From Kiritimatiellia bacterium (GTDB lineage Bacteria > Verrucomicrobiota > Kiritimatiellia > RFP12 > UBA1067), in NCBI GenBank assembly GCA_017648225.1, contig JAGCJE010000297.1:1-12756 (forward strand): a DNA stretch of 12,756 nt, in the 5' to 3' direction. Shown in pieces: positions 1 through 6,227 of this stretch; the stretch's first letter is position 1; every line of letters starts with the position of its first letter. Below the pieces are notes generated by a model. It saw nothing but the letters and a program-made list of their open reading frames with translations. It did not search any database and was not told where the DNA came from. Position numbers and translations under genes: made by a program.

Positions 1-29
1 AACGCGCTACCAGACTGCGCTACGCTCCG
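1..29 (-). tRNA. tRNA 5' end, probably tRNA-Pro (truncated by window edge)
   Basis: Read on the minus strand from position 29, the sequence gives a 7-base acceptor strand CGGAGCG, then T8 A9, a D stem GCGC closed by GCGC, and a D loop AGTCTGGTA with the conserved GG. This is the start of a tRNA. The window ends before the anticodon, so the identity is inferred. A C at position 1 and the CGG...TAGCGCAG start are typical of bacterial tRNA-Pro. Most other bacterial tRNAs begin with G. A well-formed promoter lies upstream on the same strand. Confidence 0.62.
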
Positions 30-38
30 ACATGAACA

Positions 39-54
39 CGTCTTAATTAAGACG
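39..54. repeat. Perfect 16-bp palindrome in the tRNA leader
   Basis: CGTCTTAA followed by TTAAGACG is a perfect 8+8 palindrome. It sits between the predicted transcription start of the minus-strand tRNA (about 71) and its mature 5' end (29). It could be a DNA operator or an RNA hairpin in the precursor leader. It has no T-run, so it is not an intrinsic terminator. Confidence 0.6.
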
Positions 55-77
55 CTTAGGGATGCAAAACGTTTGAT

Positions 78-106
78 AGTATACTATTTTTCTTTTGTAT
101 AGTCAA
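78..106 (-). promoter_or_regulatory. Sigma70 promoter for the tRNA
   Basis: On the minus strand there is a -35 TTGACT (101-106), a 17-base spacer and a -10 TATACT (78-83). Transcription should start near position 71, giving a leader of about 40 bases before the tRNA. Both hexamers match the consensus at 5 of 6 positions with ideal spacing, so this is one of the best promoter calls in the window. Confidence 0.8.
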
Positions 107-111
107 TGCCC

Positions 112-141
112 TTGACAATATAATGGAAGATTAGATATACT
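112..141 (+). promoter_or_regulatory. Sigma70 promoter for rplU-rpmA
   Basis: A perfect -35 TTGACA (112-117) is followed by an 18-base spacer and a -10 TATACT (136-141). Transcription should start near 148, giving a 5' leader of about 60 bases before rplU. The leader can form a small hairpin (CTTTTC 154-159 with GAGAAG 163-168). Whether it is an autoregulatory bL21-binding leader cannot be told from sequence alone. The -35 lies only 5 bases from the -35 of the divergent tRNA promoter. Confidence 0.82.
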
Positions 142-208
142 ATGTTTTCCAGCTTTTCGTGGAGAAGTTTCTTACCACAAGGAAAGCGGAATAAAAAAGG
201 AAAAAACA

Positions 209-523
209 ATGGAAGCATACGCAGTACTCGAATCCGGCGGCAAGCAGACGCTTGTCAAGGTCGGTGACAAGATCGAGATTGAAAAGCTCTCGGTCGAAGT
301 TGGCCAGGAAGCAGTCCTGGATACCGTTTGCGCCGTCAGCGACGGCACGACGCTCAAGGTTGGCGCCCCCTACGTTGAGGGAGCCAAGGTTACTCTCGTC
401 ATCGACGGCCTCAAGCGCGGCAAGAAGGTTTTGAACTTCAAGGCCAAGCGCCGTAAAGGTTATCGTCGTCTCGTCGGTCATCGTCAGTCGATCACCGTCG
501 CCACCGTCAAGGCTATCGCGTAA
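209..523 (+). CDS. rplU: 50S ribosomal protein bL21
   Basis: The 104-residue protein has the normal length and pattern of bacterial bL21, a large-subunit protein that binds 23S rRNA. The start MEAYAVLESGGKQ and the basic C-terminal block KRRKGYRRLVGHRQ (about residues 79-92) are diagnostic. The ATG at 209 follows a weak AAAAAGGA ribosome binding site. It is the first gene after a strong sigma70 promoter and lies 15 bases before rpmA, with which it forms the conserved two-gene ribosomal operon. Nothing in it is unusual. Confidence 0.98.
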   Translation: MEAYAVLESGGKQTLVKVGDKIEIEKLSVEVGQEAVLDTVCAVSDGTTLKVGAPYVEGAKVTLVIDGLKRGKKVLNFKAKRRKGYRRLVGHRQSITVATVKAIA

Positions 524-538
524 GGGAGGTAATTCAAT

Positions 539-775
539 ATGGCTAGCTCCGCATCTGCACGTAACGGCCGCGACTCCAACCCGAAGTATCTCGGCGTTAA
601 GGCTTACGACGGCCAGACTCTCAAGGCCGGTTCCATCATCGTCCGCCAGCGCGGCACGAAGATCCATCCCGGCAAGAACGTCGGTCAGGGTCGCGACTTC
701 ACCCTCTTCGCCCTCAAGGACGGCAAGGTGAAATTCGTCAAGGACGGCAAGGTCGTCACGATCGTTGAAGCCTAA
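539..775 (+). CDS. rpmA: 50S ribosomal protein bL27
   Basis: This 78-residue protein is bL27, the large-subunit protein whose flexible N-terminus reaches toward the peptidyl transferase centre. The body is canonical: [14 protein letters not shown] (residues 8-21) and [20 protein letters not shown] (about 35-54). The start is well fixed by a strong GGGAGG Shine-Dalgarno (524-529) and an in-frame TAA at 530-532 that rules out a longer form. The N-terminus reads [12 protein letters not shown], where most bacteria have a MAHKKxGGS-type tail. The His-Lys-Lys is therefore missing. The gene is followed by a strong terminator, so obg is a separate transcription unit although the rplU-rpmA-obg order is conserved. 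Confidence 0.97.
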   Translation: MASSASARNGRDSNPKYLGVKAYDGQTLKAGSIIVRQRGTKIHPGKNVGQGRDFTLFALKDGKVKFVKDGKVVTIVEA

Positions 776-802
776 TTAAAAAGGTTTAAACGAAGTAAGA
801 AG

Positions 803-829
803 CCGCTCCGAAAACGGGGCGGTTTTTTT
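803..829 (+). terminator. Intrinsic terminator after rpmA
   Basis: CCGCTCCG (803-810) pairs with CGGGGCGG (815-822) across an AAAA loop, giving an 8-bp GC-rich stem with one G-T wobble. Seven T residues (823-829) follow directly. It ends the rplU-rpmA transcript and sits just before the obg -10 element. Confidence 0.93.
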
Positions 830-830
830 A

Positions 831-839
831 TGGTATAAT
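831..839 (+). promoter_or_regulatory. Extended -10 promoter of obg (leaderless)
   Basis: TGGTATAAT carries a perfect -10 (834-839) plus the TG of an extended -10. No good -35 is visible because that region is occupied by the terminator. The obg ATG begins 8 bases after the hexamer, at the expected transcription start, and no ribosome binding site precedes it. The mRNA is therefore probably leaderless or nearly so. Confidence 0.65.
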
Positions 840-846
840 ATAGGCG

Positions 847-2010
847 ATGAAAGCTAAAACATTTATTGATCAGGTTGTTGTTCAGGTTCGCTCCGGTCGC
901 GGCGGCGACGGTTCCATGTCTTTTCGCAGAGAGGCGCTCGTTGAATTCGGCGGCCCGGACGGCGGTGACGGCGGGCGCGGCGGCGATGTCGTATTCAAGG
1001 CGAGCGAACACGTAAACTCGCTTCTTTCGCTTTATTACGATCCTAAGTGCATTGCCCAGGATGGCGGTCCCGGCCAGGGTCAGAAAATGTTCGGCAAGCG
1101 CGGCAAGGATCTCGTCGTAAATGTTCCGCTCGGTACCGAGGTGTACGACGAGGAGACCGGGCTTATGGTCGCCGACATCACCGAGGTCGGTCAGAAGGTC
1201 GTCGTTGCAAAAGGCGGCGCGGGAGGCTTCGGCAACGTCCACTTCAAGTCGTCCGTCAATCAGGCGCCTACCGAGCATACTCCGGGCGGTGAACCTGAAG
1301 AGCGTCGCTTGAGGCTTGAACTTAAGACTATCGCGGACGCGGGCTTTCTCGGTTTTCCTAACGCGGGCAAGAGCTCTCTCTTAACGGTTCTTTCGTCGGC
1401 TACGCCTAAGATCGCGAGCTATCCGTTCACGACTTTGAATCCTATCGTCGGGACTCTCGTTTACGACGATTGGGCGAAAGTTACTCTCGCGGACGTTCCC
1501 GGTATCATCGAAGGCGCGGCGAAAGGCGTTGGCTTGGGCCTCGCGTTCCTCAAGCATCTTGAGCGCTCCAAGGTTCTCGTTTACATTATCGACATGGCGG
1601 GGACGGATAACCGCGAGCCGTGGAAGGATTACGAAGTTTTAAAGAAGGAGATTGACGAGTATTCAGCCGAGCTCGCTTCGCGTCCGTATCTCGTCGTGGC
1701 GAATAAAATGGACGTAGAGTGCTCGAAAGAGAATCTCGAGCGGTTTATTAAGGAAACCGGCATCGAGCCTATCGCGATTTCGTGCGATTCGCGCGAGGGT
1801 ATTGAGGAGTTCAAGTCGGCGTTGCGCGATATCGTAAAGCCGAAGTCGAAGTTCCATCATACCCACGAGGATCACGGGCTCGATCTTTCCCAGATGCCCG
1901 ATACGACCGGCGACGAGATTCCCGCCGAGGCGCTTAAGTTCGCGACTTTCTTAAAACTTGAAAAGCCTAAGGCAAAGAGTCATCCGAGTCGCGGCAACAT
2001 CCATCAGTAA
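847..2010 (+). CDS. obg: GTPase Obg/CgtA
   Basis: Obg is a GTPase that acts in late 50S subunit assembly and stress control. The 387-residue protein has the glycine-rich Obg fold (about 1-158, with GRGGDGSMSFRRE and GGPDGGDGGRGG). The G domain follows: G1 GFPNAGKS (169-176), G2 YPFTT (192-196), G3 DVPG (216-219), G4 NKMD (286-289) and a G5 SCD near 312. The C-terminal tail beyond about 335 is short, polar and His-rich and does not resemble the TGS-like OCT domain of some Obg proteins. The start at ATG 847 matches the family N-terminus. No Shine-Dalgarno is present, and a TATAAT lies just upstream, suggesting leaderless translation. It precedes panB by 15 bases, so the two are probably cotranscribed. 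Confidence 0.97.
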   Translation: MKAKTFIDQVVVQVRSGRGGDGSMSFRREALVEFGGPDGGDGGRGGDVVFKASEHVNSLLSLYYDPKCIAQDGGPGQGQKMFGKRGKDLVVNVPLGTEVYDEETGLMVADITEVGQKVVVAKGGAGGFGNVHFKSSVNQAPTEHTPGGEPEERRLRLELKTIADAGFLGFPNAGKSSLLTVLSSATPKIASYPFTTLNPIVGTLVYDDWAKVTLADVPGIIEGAAKGVGLGLAFLKHLERSKVLVYIIDMAGTDNREPWKDYEVLKKEIDEYSAELASRPYLVVANKMDVECSKENLERFIKETGIEPIAISCDSREGIEEFKSALRDIVKPKSKFHHTHEDHGLDLSQMPDTTGDEIPAEALKFATFLKLEKPKAKSHPSRGNIHQ

Positions 2011-2025
2011 CTGGGGAGAGTCAAG

Positions 2026-2799
2026 ATGAAGAAGTGGAACGTGGCGAGCGTTCGTGCCGCCAAGGGGGTTCAGAAACTCGGTTGCTGCACGGCTTACGAC
2101 GCTTGTTTTGCTCGCCTCGCCGACGAGTCGGGCGTGCCGATTATTCTTGTCGGCGATTCGATGGGCATGACAGTTCTCGGTTACGAGACGACGCTTCCCG
2201 TCAAGATGGAGGAAACTCTTTCCGCGACTGCGGCCGTCGCCCGCGCCGCGAAAAACGCGATGGTCGTCGCCGATCTTCCTTTCGGCAGCTACCAGTGCGG
2301 CGATGATATCGCGATGAAAAACGCCGTCGACTGCATAAAGGCGGGCGCAGATGCCGTAAAGCTCGAAGGCGGCGCGAGAGTTTCGAATCTCATAAAGCGT
2401 ATGACCGAGGCGGGCATTCCCGTTCTTGCTCATGTTGGAATGACGCCGCAGAGCGTCAACGAATACGGCGGATTTAAAAAGCAGGGTAAGACCGCCGCCG
2501 CCGCCCATCAGATACTCGTCGACGCCGAGAAGGTTGAAGCCGCGGGAGCGTTCGCCGTGACGCTCGAGTGCATTCCCTCGGAACTCGCGGCGGAAATTAC
2601 AAGTAAGCTTTCAATTCCTACGATCGGCATAGGCGCGGGGGCCGACTGCGATGCGCAGTGGCTCGTCATGCACGATCTTCTCGGACTTAACGAATCGGCT
2701 CCGTCGTTCGTCAAGCGTTACGCCGATTTGGCGGGTGAGGTCCGCCGCGCGTTTTCGGCGTACGTCGAAGATGTCGCCTCCGGTCAGTTTCCGTCATGA
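2026..2799 (+). CDS. panB: 3-methyl-2-oxobutanoate hydroxymethyltransferase
   Basis: PanB makes ketopantoate from 2-oxoisovalerate and 5,10-methylene-tetrahydrofolate, the first committed step of pantothenate and CoA synthesis, in the cytosol. The 257-residue protein is close to the usual length of about 260. Visible active-site elements are GDSMGM with metal ligand D44, DLPFGSYQ with D83, KLEGG with E114, AHVGMTPQ with H136, and the catalytic E181 in VTLECIP. These align with the known PanB residues. The ATG at 2026 follows a clear GGGGAG ribosome binding site (2013-2018). Its stop overlaps the queH start in an ATGA. A CoaC homologue lies further down the window, but panC and panD are not here. 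Confidence 0.97.
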   Translation: MKKWNVASVRAAKGVQKLGCCTAYDACFARLADESGVPIILVGDSMGMTVLGYETTLPVKMEETLSATAAVARAAKNAMVVADLPFGSYQCGDDIAMKNAVDCIKAGADAVKLEGGARVSNLIKRMTEAGIPVLAHVGMTPQSVNEYGGFKKQGKTAAAAHQILVDAEKVEAAGAFAVTLECIPSELAAEITSKLSIPTIGIGAGADCDAQWLVMHDLLGLNESAPSFVKRYADLAGEVRRAFSAYVEDVASGQFPS

Positions 2800-3362
2800 A
2801 AGTCCTCCTTCATACCTGCTGCGGTCCGTGCGCATCGGCATGCGTTCCGAGGCTGAAGGACGGCGGGCATGAAGTGACGATGTTCTATTCGAATTCGAAT
2901 ATCGATACGCGCGAAGAGTTCGATAAGCGCGCGGTCGAGGCCAAGAAGCTCGCCGAGGCTGATTCCGTTGAAATCGCATTTGACGAGTACGATCACGATC
3001 GTTGGCTGAAAGAGGTCGCCGAGGGTTATGAAACCGAGCCGGAGAAGGGTAGACGCTGCGAGCGCTGCTTCAGGTTCAACCTTGAGCGCACAGCGCGTTA
3101 TGCGGCCGAGAACGGCTACGACGCCTTTACAACATCGCTTTCGGTAAGTCCCCATAAACCGAGCGCGCTCATTTTCGCGGCTGGCGACGAGAAATCGTCG
3201 GATTCGGTTAAGTTTCTGCGGGAAGACTTCAAGAAAAAAGAAGGCTTTAAAATTTCCGTAAAACGCGCCTGCGAACTCGGTCTTTACCGCCAAAGCTATT
3301 GCGGGTGCGAATTTTCCAAGAGGTGCGGTTATTGCCATGATAACATCAATTTGGTAAAATAA
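2796..3362 (+). CDS. queH: Epoxyqueuosine reductase QueH
   Basis: QueH (formerly DUF208) reduces epoxyqueuosine to queuosine in the tRNA anticodon wobble position. It is a non-homologous replacement of QueG. The 188-residue protein starts with the family motif LLHTCCGPC (Cys8, Cys9, Cys12). It then shows RRCERCFRF (Cys88, Cys91), the SLSVSPHK block (115-121) and [11 protein letters not shown] (Cys169, Cys171). These cysteines hold the iron-sulfur cluster and metal in characterised members. An additional CGYC (177-180) follows at the C-terminus. The start overlaps the panB stop (ATGA) and lacks its own ribosome binding site, so it is likely translationally coupled. No other queuosine gene is in the window. 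Confidence 0.93.
   Translation: MKVLLHTCCGPCASACVPRLKDGGHEVTMFYSNSNIDTREEFDKRAVEAKKLAEADSVEIAFDEYDHDRWLKEVAEGYETEPEKGRRCERCFRFNLERTARYAAENGYDAFTTSLSVSPHKPSALIFAAGDEKSSDSVKFLREDFKKKEGFKISVKRACELGLYRQSYCGCEFSKRCGYCHDNINLVK
3332..3360 (+). promoter_or_regulatory. Promoter of ychJ inside the queH 3' end (leaderless)
   Basis: A -35 TTGCCA (3332-3337), a 17-base spacer and a -10 TAAAAT (3355-3360) with an extended TG (3352-3353) lie in the last codons of queH. The ychJ ATG starts 10 bases after the -10, so the transcript would have almost no leader. No Shine-Dalgarno is visible before ychJ. Confidence 0.55.
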
Positions 3363-3369
3363 CCGACCT

Positions 3370-3870
3370 ATGAAAAAAGAAGAAAAATGCCCTTGTTGTT
3401 CCGGTAAGCCGTACGGTGAATGCTGTGCTCCGATTCTTGAAGGTTCGCGTAAGGCCGATACCGCAGAAGAGCTCATGAGAGCGCGTTACAGCGCGTATGT
3501 TACTGAGCATATCAAATTTTTGAAAACCAGCGCCACGGCGGCCGTTCAGGCCGAATTCGACGAGAAGGCCTCTATTGCGTGGAGCCGCGCCGCCCAATGG
3601 CACGGTCTTGAGGTTATCGCGACCGAAAAGGGCGGCAAAGACGATGCCGAAGGCGTTGTCGAATTCCGCGCGACTTACACGGCCAATAACGAATTCTGCA
3701 ATCATCACGAGGTTGCGAAATTCGTCAAGGAGGCTGACGGCTGGAAGTTCGATGACGGCGAGCTAGTGGGCGAGACGCCCATTACGCGCGAAGCTCCCAA
3801 GGTCGGGCGCAACGATCCCTGCCCTTGCGGTAGCGGCAAGAAGTTCAAGAAGTGCTGCGGCAAGGAGTGA
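3370..3870 (+). CDS. ychJ: YchJ family protein with two SEC-C motifs
   Basis: This 166-residue protein has the YchJ/UPF0225 architecture: an N-terminal zinc-binding SEC-C-like motif ([13 protein letters not shown], residues 7-19), a central cystatin/NTF2-like domain (about 28-136, with ARYSAYV and FRATY), and a canonical C-terminal SEC-C motif ([18 protein letters not shown], residues 147-163; Cys151, 153, 162, 163). SEC-C motifs bind zinc and occur at the end of SecA. The cellular role of YchJ is not established. The gene has no ribosome binding site but has a -10 like hexamer just upstream. It ends 1 base before the TTG start of the next gene. Confidence 0.92.
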   Translation: MKKEEKCPCCSGKPYGECCAPILEGSRKADTAEELMRARYSAYVTEHIKFLKTSATAAVQAEFDEKASIAWSRAAQWHGLEVIATEKGGKDDAEGVVEFRATYTANNEFCNHHEVAKFVKEADGWKFDDGELVGETPITREAPKVGRNDPCPCGSGKKFKKCCGKE

Positions 3871-3871
3871 T

Positions 3872-4528
3872 TTGAAGCCGGCGGCGTTTCTCTTTGATCT
3901 CGACGGGACTTTGGTTGACACCGAAGAGGCCTGGGCGGGCGCGATAGTTGATTTTCTCGCCGAATGCGGCGTTGATATGACTGTCGAGAGGATTCTGCCG
4001 TCGATCGTCGGGCGCAACTGGCTCGATATCAACAGGTCCCTTCATCAGCGGTTCCCGGAAATCGGCGATACTACGGTCGAAGACGATTCGCGTCGTCTGA
4101 GAAAGTTTTTCAACGCGCGTGTCGCCGATCCCTCGGCGATGATAATTTCCGAGAGCGTAGAATTTTTAAAGCGTGTTTCGACTAAGGCTCCTGTCGCCAT
4201 CGTCTCGGGCTCTCCTCGCGCCGATATCGAAAAAGCTGCGCGTATGATGGGGATTGAGCGCCACGTTGAATTTTCGCTCGGCGCGGGCGATTACCCCCAG
4301 GGTAAGCCCGACCCCTCGAGCTACCTAATGGCGGCGGAACGCTTCGGCGTCGATCCCGCCTCGTGCGTCGTCATCGAAGATTCTGAAGTCGGAGTAGCCG
4401 CGGGAGTCGCCGCAGGAATGCGCGTGATAGCTCTTGACCGCAAGGATGGGCGGGATAATGATTTTTCAGGCGCGTGGCGAATAGTACGCTCTCTTGACGA
4501 AATCGACGTCGAAAGGGAATTCGAATGA
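3872..4528 (+). CDS. HAD-superfamily hydrolase, beta-phosphoglucomutase-like
   Basis: This is a 218-residue HAD phosphatase or phosphomutase of the beta-PGM/GpH subgroup. Motif I is FLFDLDGTLVD (nucleophile D9, acid/base D11). The helical cap covers about 17-90. Motif II is the Ser of VSGSP (S112), motif III is K145 in GKPDPSSY, and motif IV is VVIEDSEVGVAAG (E169, D170). The start is a TTG at 3872, preceded closely by AAGGAG (3862-3867) in the end of ychJ. No ATG fits before motif I. The stop overlaps the next ATG (ATGA). The substrate cannot be read from sequence. A sugar phosphate such as phosphoglycolate, beta-glucose-1-phosphate or a hexitol phosphate is typical of the group. Confidence 0.9.
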   Translation: MKPAAFLFDLDGTLVDTEEAWAGAIVDFLAECGVDMTVERILPSIVGRNWLDINRSLHQRFPEIGDTTVEDDSRRLRKFFNARVADPSAMIISESVEFLKRVSTKAPVAIVSGSPRADIEKAARMMGIERHVEFSLGAGDYPQGKPDPSSYLMAAERFGVDPASCVVIEDSEVGVAAGVAAGMRVIALDRKDGRDNDFSGAWRIVRSLDEIDVEREFE

Positions 4529-5061
4529 GCCGCGATATCGCTTTTGACAGATGGTACGCCGCGAGCAAGGTGCGTATACTTCTTTCTCCTTCTCATCGGC
4601 TCGAGACTTTCGGCTCGACGCTCGTCAATTATCATCTTATTTCGGAGCTTGACGATCATCCCGGCAAAGTCCGCGTTAGAGAAGGACGCCTTGAAGCTCA
4701 CCAGCCTCGGATCATAACGCCTCGCTTCGGAGAAATAACGGCCGAGGGCTTCGGCGAGGAGGCGAAGGCGTATCTCGAGTTTCTGAAAGAGAACGAAAAC
4801 AATCTGAGAATTCTTCAGTACGGGTATCATCTGAAGAGCGATAATTTTTCCGAACAGATAATAACGGATTCGCTTGCGGCCGTCGCGGACAGGGTCAAGG
4901 CGGAGGTTCTCGCTTCGGGAGATAAGTTCGCCGCTGTTATTCACGGAGTCGACGAGCCCTGGGATATCGCGCTTGTCGAGTTATGGAGACGTGAAGTAGA
5001 ACGCAGCGCCGACAAGAACATCAGAGAGCTTAACGACAGCGGAAAACTTTTCGGAAACTGA
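4525..5061 (+). CDS. Conserved-looking protein of unknown function
   Basis: I do not recognise a named family for this 178-residue soluble protein. It has no signal peptide or membrane segment. Residues 17-42 (RILLSPSHRLETFGSTLVNY and LISELDD) look like a structured, conserved core rich in His, Arg and acidic residues. Further blocks are VREGRLEAHQPRIITP (51-66) and VIHGVDEPWDIALVELWRRE (138-157). The ends are charged helices. It begins inside the stop of the HAD gene (ATGA) with an AAGGGA ribosome binding site just before, and it ends 22 bases before parA, so it is clearly part of this operon. Codon use resembles its neighbours, so it is a real gene, probably lineage-restricted. Confidence 0.85.
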   Translation: MSRDIAFDRWYAASKVRILLSPSHRLETFGSTLVNYHLISELDDHPGKVRVREGRLEAHQPRIITPRFGEITAEGFGEEAKAYLEFLKENENNLRILQYGYHLKSDNFSEQIITDSLAAVADRVKAEVLASGDKFAAVIHGVDEPWDIALVELWRREVERSADKNIRELNDSGKLFGN

Positions 5062-5083
5062 TTTATTCAAGGAGAGATAAGAA

Positions 5084-6031
5084 ATGGAACGCAGAACTAA
5101 GATTATCGCCATCGCAAATCAAAAGGGCGGAGTAGGCAAAACGACGACCGTGGTCAATCTCGCGGCTGCTCTTTCGGCCAGAAAGCGCGCTGTACTTGTC
5201 GTCGATCTCGATCCGCAGGCTCATGCGACGCTTGGGCTCGGCCTTGAAAAGCAGCAGGGCGTCTCTCTCTATCCCGTTCTCTTGGGTGAAAAGCCGATCG
5301 AGGACGTGATTCAGCCGACGAAGTGGAATAATCTTAACGTCATTCCTTCAGAAGTCGATCTCGCCGGCGCGGAACTCGAATTCGGCGCGCGCGAAGATCG
5401 CCTCGAAATGATCCGCAACGCTCTCGCTCCCGTTCGTGACGCAGGTGCGTTCGACTATATTATTCTTGATTGCCCTCCGTCGCTCGGCATTGTGATGACG
5501 AGCTCCCTAGTCGCTTCAGACGGAGTTTTAATCCCGATTCAGGCGGAATTCCTCGCGATGGACGGTCTCGCTCTTATCACGGGTTCGATCGAGCGCATCC
5601 GCCAGTCCGTCAATCCTTCGCTCGATTTGAACGGAATTGTCTTTACGATGGTCAACTCCCAGGCGAAACTTACCCACGACGTTATGGAGGAGGTCCGCAA
5701 CCATTTCGGAGACAAGGTCTACGAGACCGCGATCCCACGCAATGTCCGTGTTTCGGAAGCGCCTTCGATGGGAACGCCCGTCGTATTTCTCGATCCGCGT
5801 TCAAAGGGCGCCGAGAGCTACAAGGCGTTCGCTTGGGAATTTATGGCGAAGAACCCGACCCGCTTCGATGTTCCCCAGCGTGTCGCGGAGCCTGTGTCCA
5901 CGCCCGCAGCCGCGCCGGCCGTCGCACCTCAGACTGAAACCGCCGTTGAAGCCGCGCCTCAGTCAGAGACCGTCTCCGAGCCTCAGCCAGAAACGGTTTC
6001 TCAAGACGCCCAACCCCGTCAGGAGGCGTAA
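5084..6031 (+). CDS. parA: ParA/Soj-type partition ATPase with low-complexity tail
   Basis: ParA ATPases dimerise on DNA when bound to ATP and move chromosome or cargo with a ParB-type partner. The deviant Walker A is QKGGVGKTT (13-21, signature Lys14). Walker A' is DLDPQ (41-45) and Walker B is YIILDCPPS (125-133). PRNVRVSEAPSMG (218-230) is typical of Soj. The conserved part ends near 263. The remaining 50 residues are a Pro/Ala/Gln/Glu/Thr-rich disordered tail with short repeats of the type PQ(T/S)ET, which usual Soj proteins (about 255-270 residues) lack. A clear AAGGAG precedes ATG 5084. No parB follows. Instead a 54-residue ORF starts directly at the stop. Confidence 0.93.
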   Translation: MERRTKIIAIANQKGGVGKTTTVVNLAAALSARKRAVLVVDLDPQAHATLGLGLEKQQGVSLYPVLLGEKPIEDVIQPTKWNNLNVIPSEVDLAGAELEFGAREDRLEMIRNALAPVRDAGAFDYIILDCPPSLGIVMTSSLVASDGVLIPIQAEFLAMDGLALITGSIERIRQSVNPSLDLNGIVFTMVNSQAKLTHDVMEEVRNHFGDKVYETAIPRNVRVSEAPSMGTPVVFLDPRSKGAESYKAFAWEFMAKNPTRFDVPQRVAEPVSTPAAAPAVAPQTETAVEAAPQSETVSEPQPETVSQDAQPRQEA

Positions 6032-6196
6032 ATGGCCGACGGTGCATACGAGCGCCGCGCCGGACGTGAAGCAGAGCTGAAACGGTTTGAGCGTATTTTA
6101 AAAGATATTAAGGCATTCTCGGCGGGTAAAACGGAAAGCTCTGAAGCCGCCGTGCCTTACATCGCTCAAAATGCTCAAAATCAAGTAAAACCTTAA
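6032..6196 (+). CDS. Small 54-residue protein downstream of parA
   Basis: ATG 6032 directly follows the parA stop (6029-6031) and is preceded by a perfect AGGAGG (6021-6026) five bases upstream, so translation is very likely. The protein starts MADGAYERRAGREAELKRFE and continues with a basic/amphipathic helix (ILKDIKAF, 22-29). It ends in a polar Ala/Gln/Asn-rich tail to the TAA at 6194-6196. It has no cysteines, signal peptide or membrane segment. I recognise no family. The position suggests a ParA partner or regulator, but that is inference. The stop overlaps the -35 region of the next promoter. Confidence 0.72.
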   Translation: MADGAYERRAGREAELKRFERILKDIKAFSAGKTESSEAAVPYIAQNAQNQVKP

Positions 6197-6221
6197 CTGG
6201 TTTTAAATATTTTGATATAAT
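6193..6221 (+). promoter_or_regulatory. Promoter of the long fucU form (leaderless)
   Basis: A perfect -10 TATAAT (6216-6221) with an extended TG (6213-6214) is preceded at 17 bases by TTAACT (6193-6198), a partial -35. ATG 6228 begins 7 bases after the -10, at the expected transcription start. No ribosome binding site precedes that ATG. Confidence 0.7.
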
Positions 6222-6227
6222 AGCGGT

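Noticed and set aside
141..208. Autoregulatory bL21 leader structure
   Set aside because: Only a 6-bp hairpin can be drawn in the leader. There is no sequence signature that I can match to a known ribosomal leader.
772..1278. Long minus-strand open frame opposite rpmA/obg, and similar long antisense frames opposite GH35, rpe and the kinase gene
   Set aside because: They lie opposite well-identified genes, have no ribosome binding sites and show no family motifs. They follow from the codon bias of the true genes.
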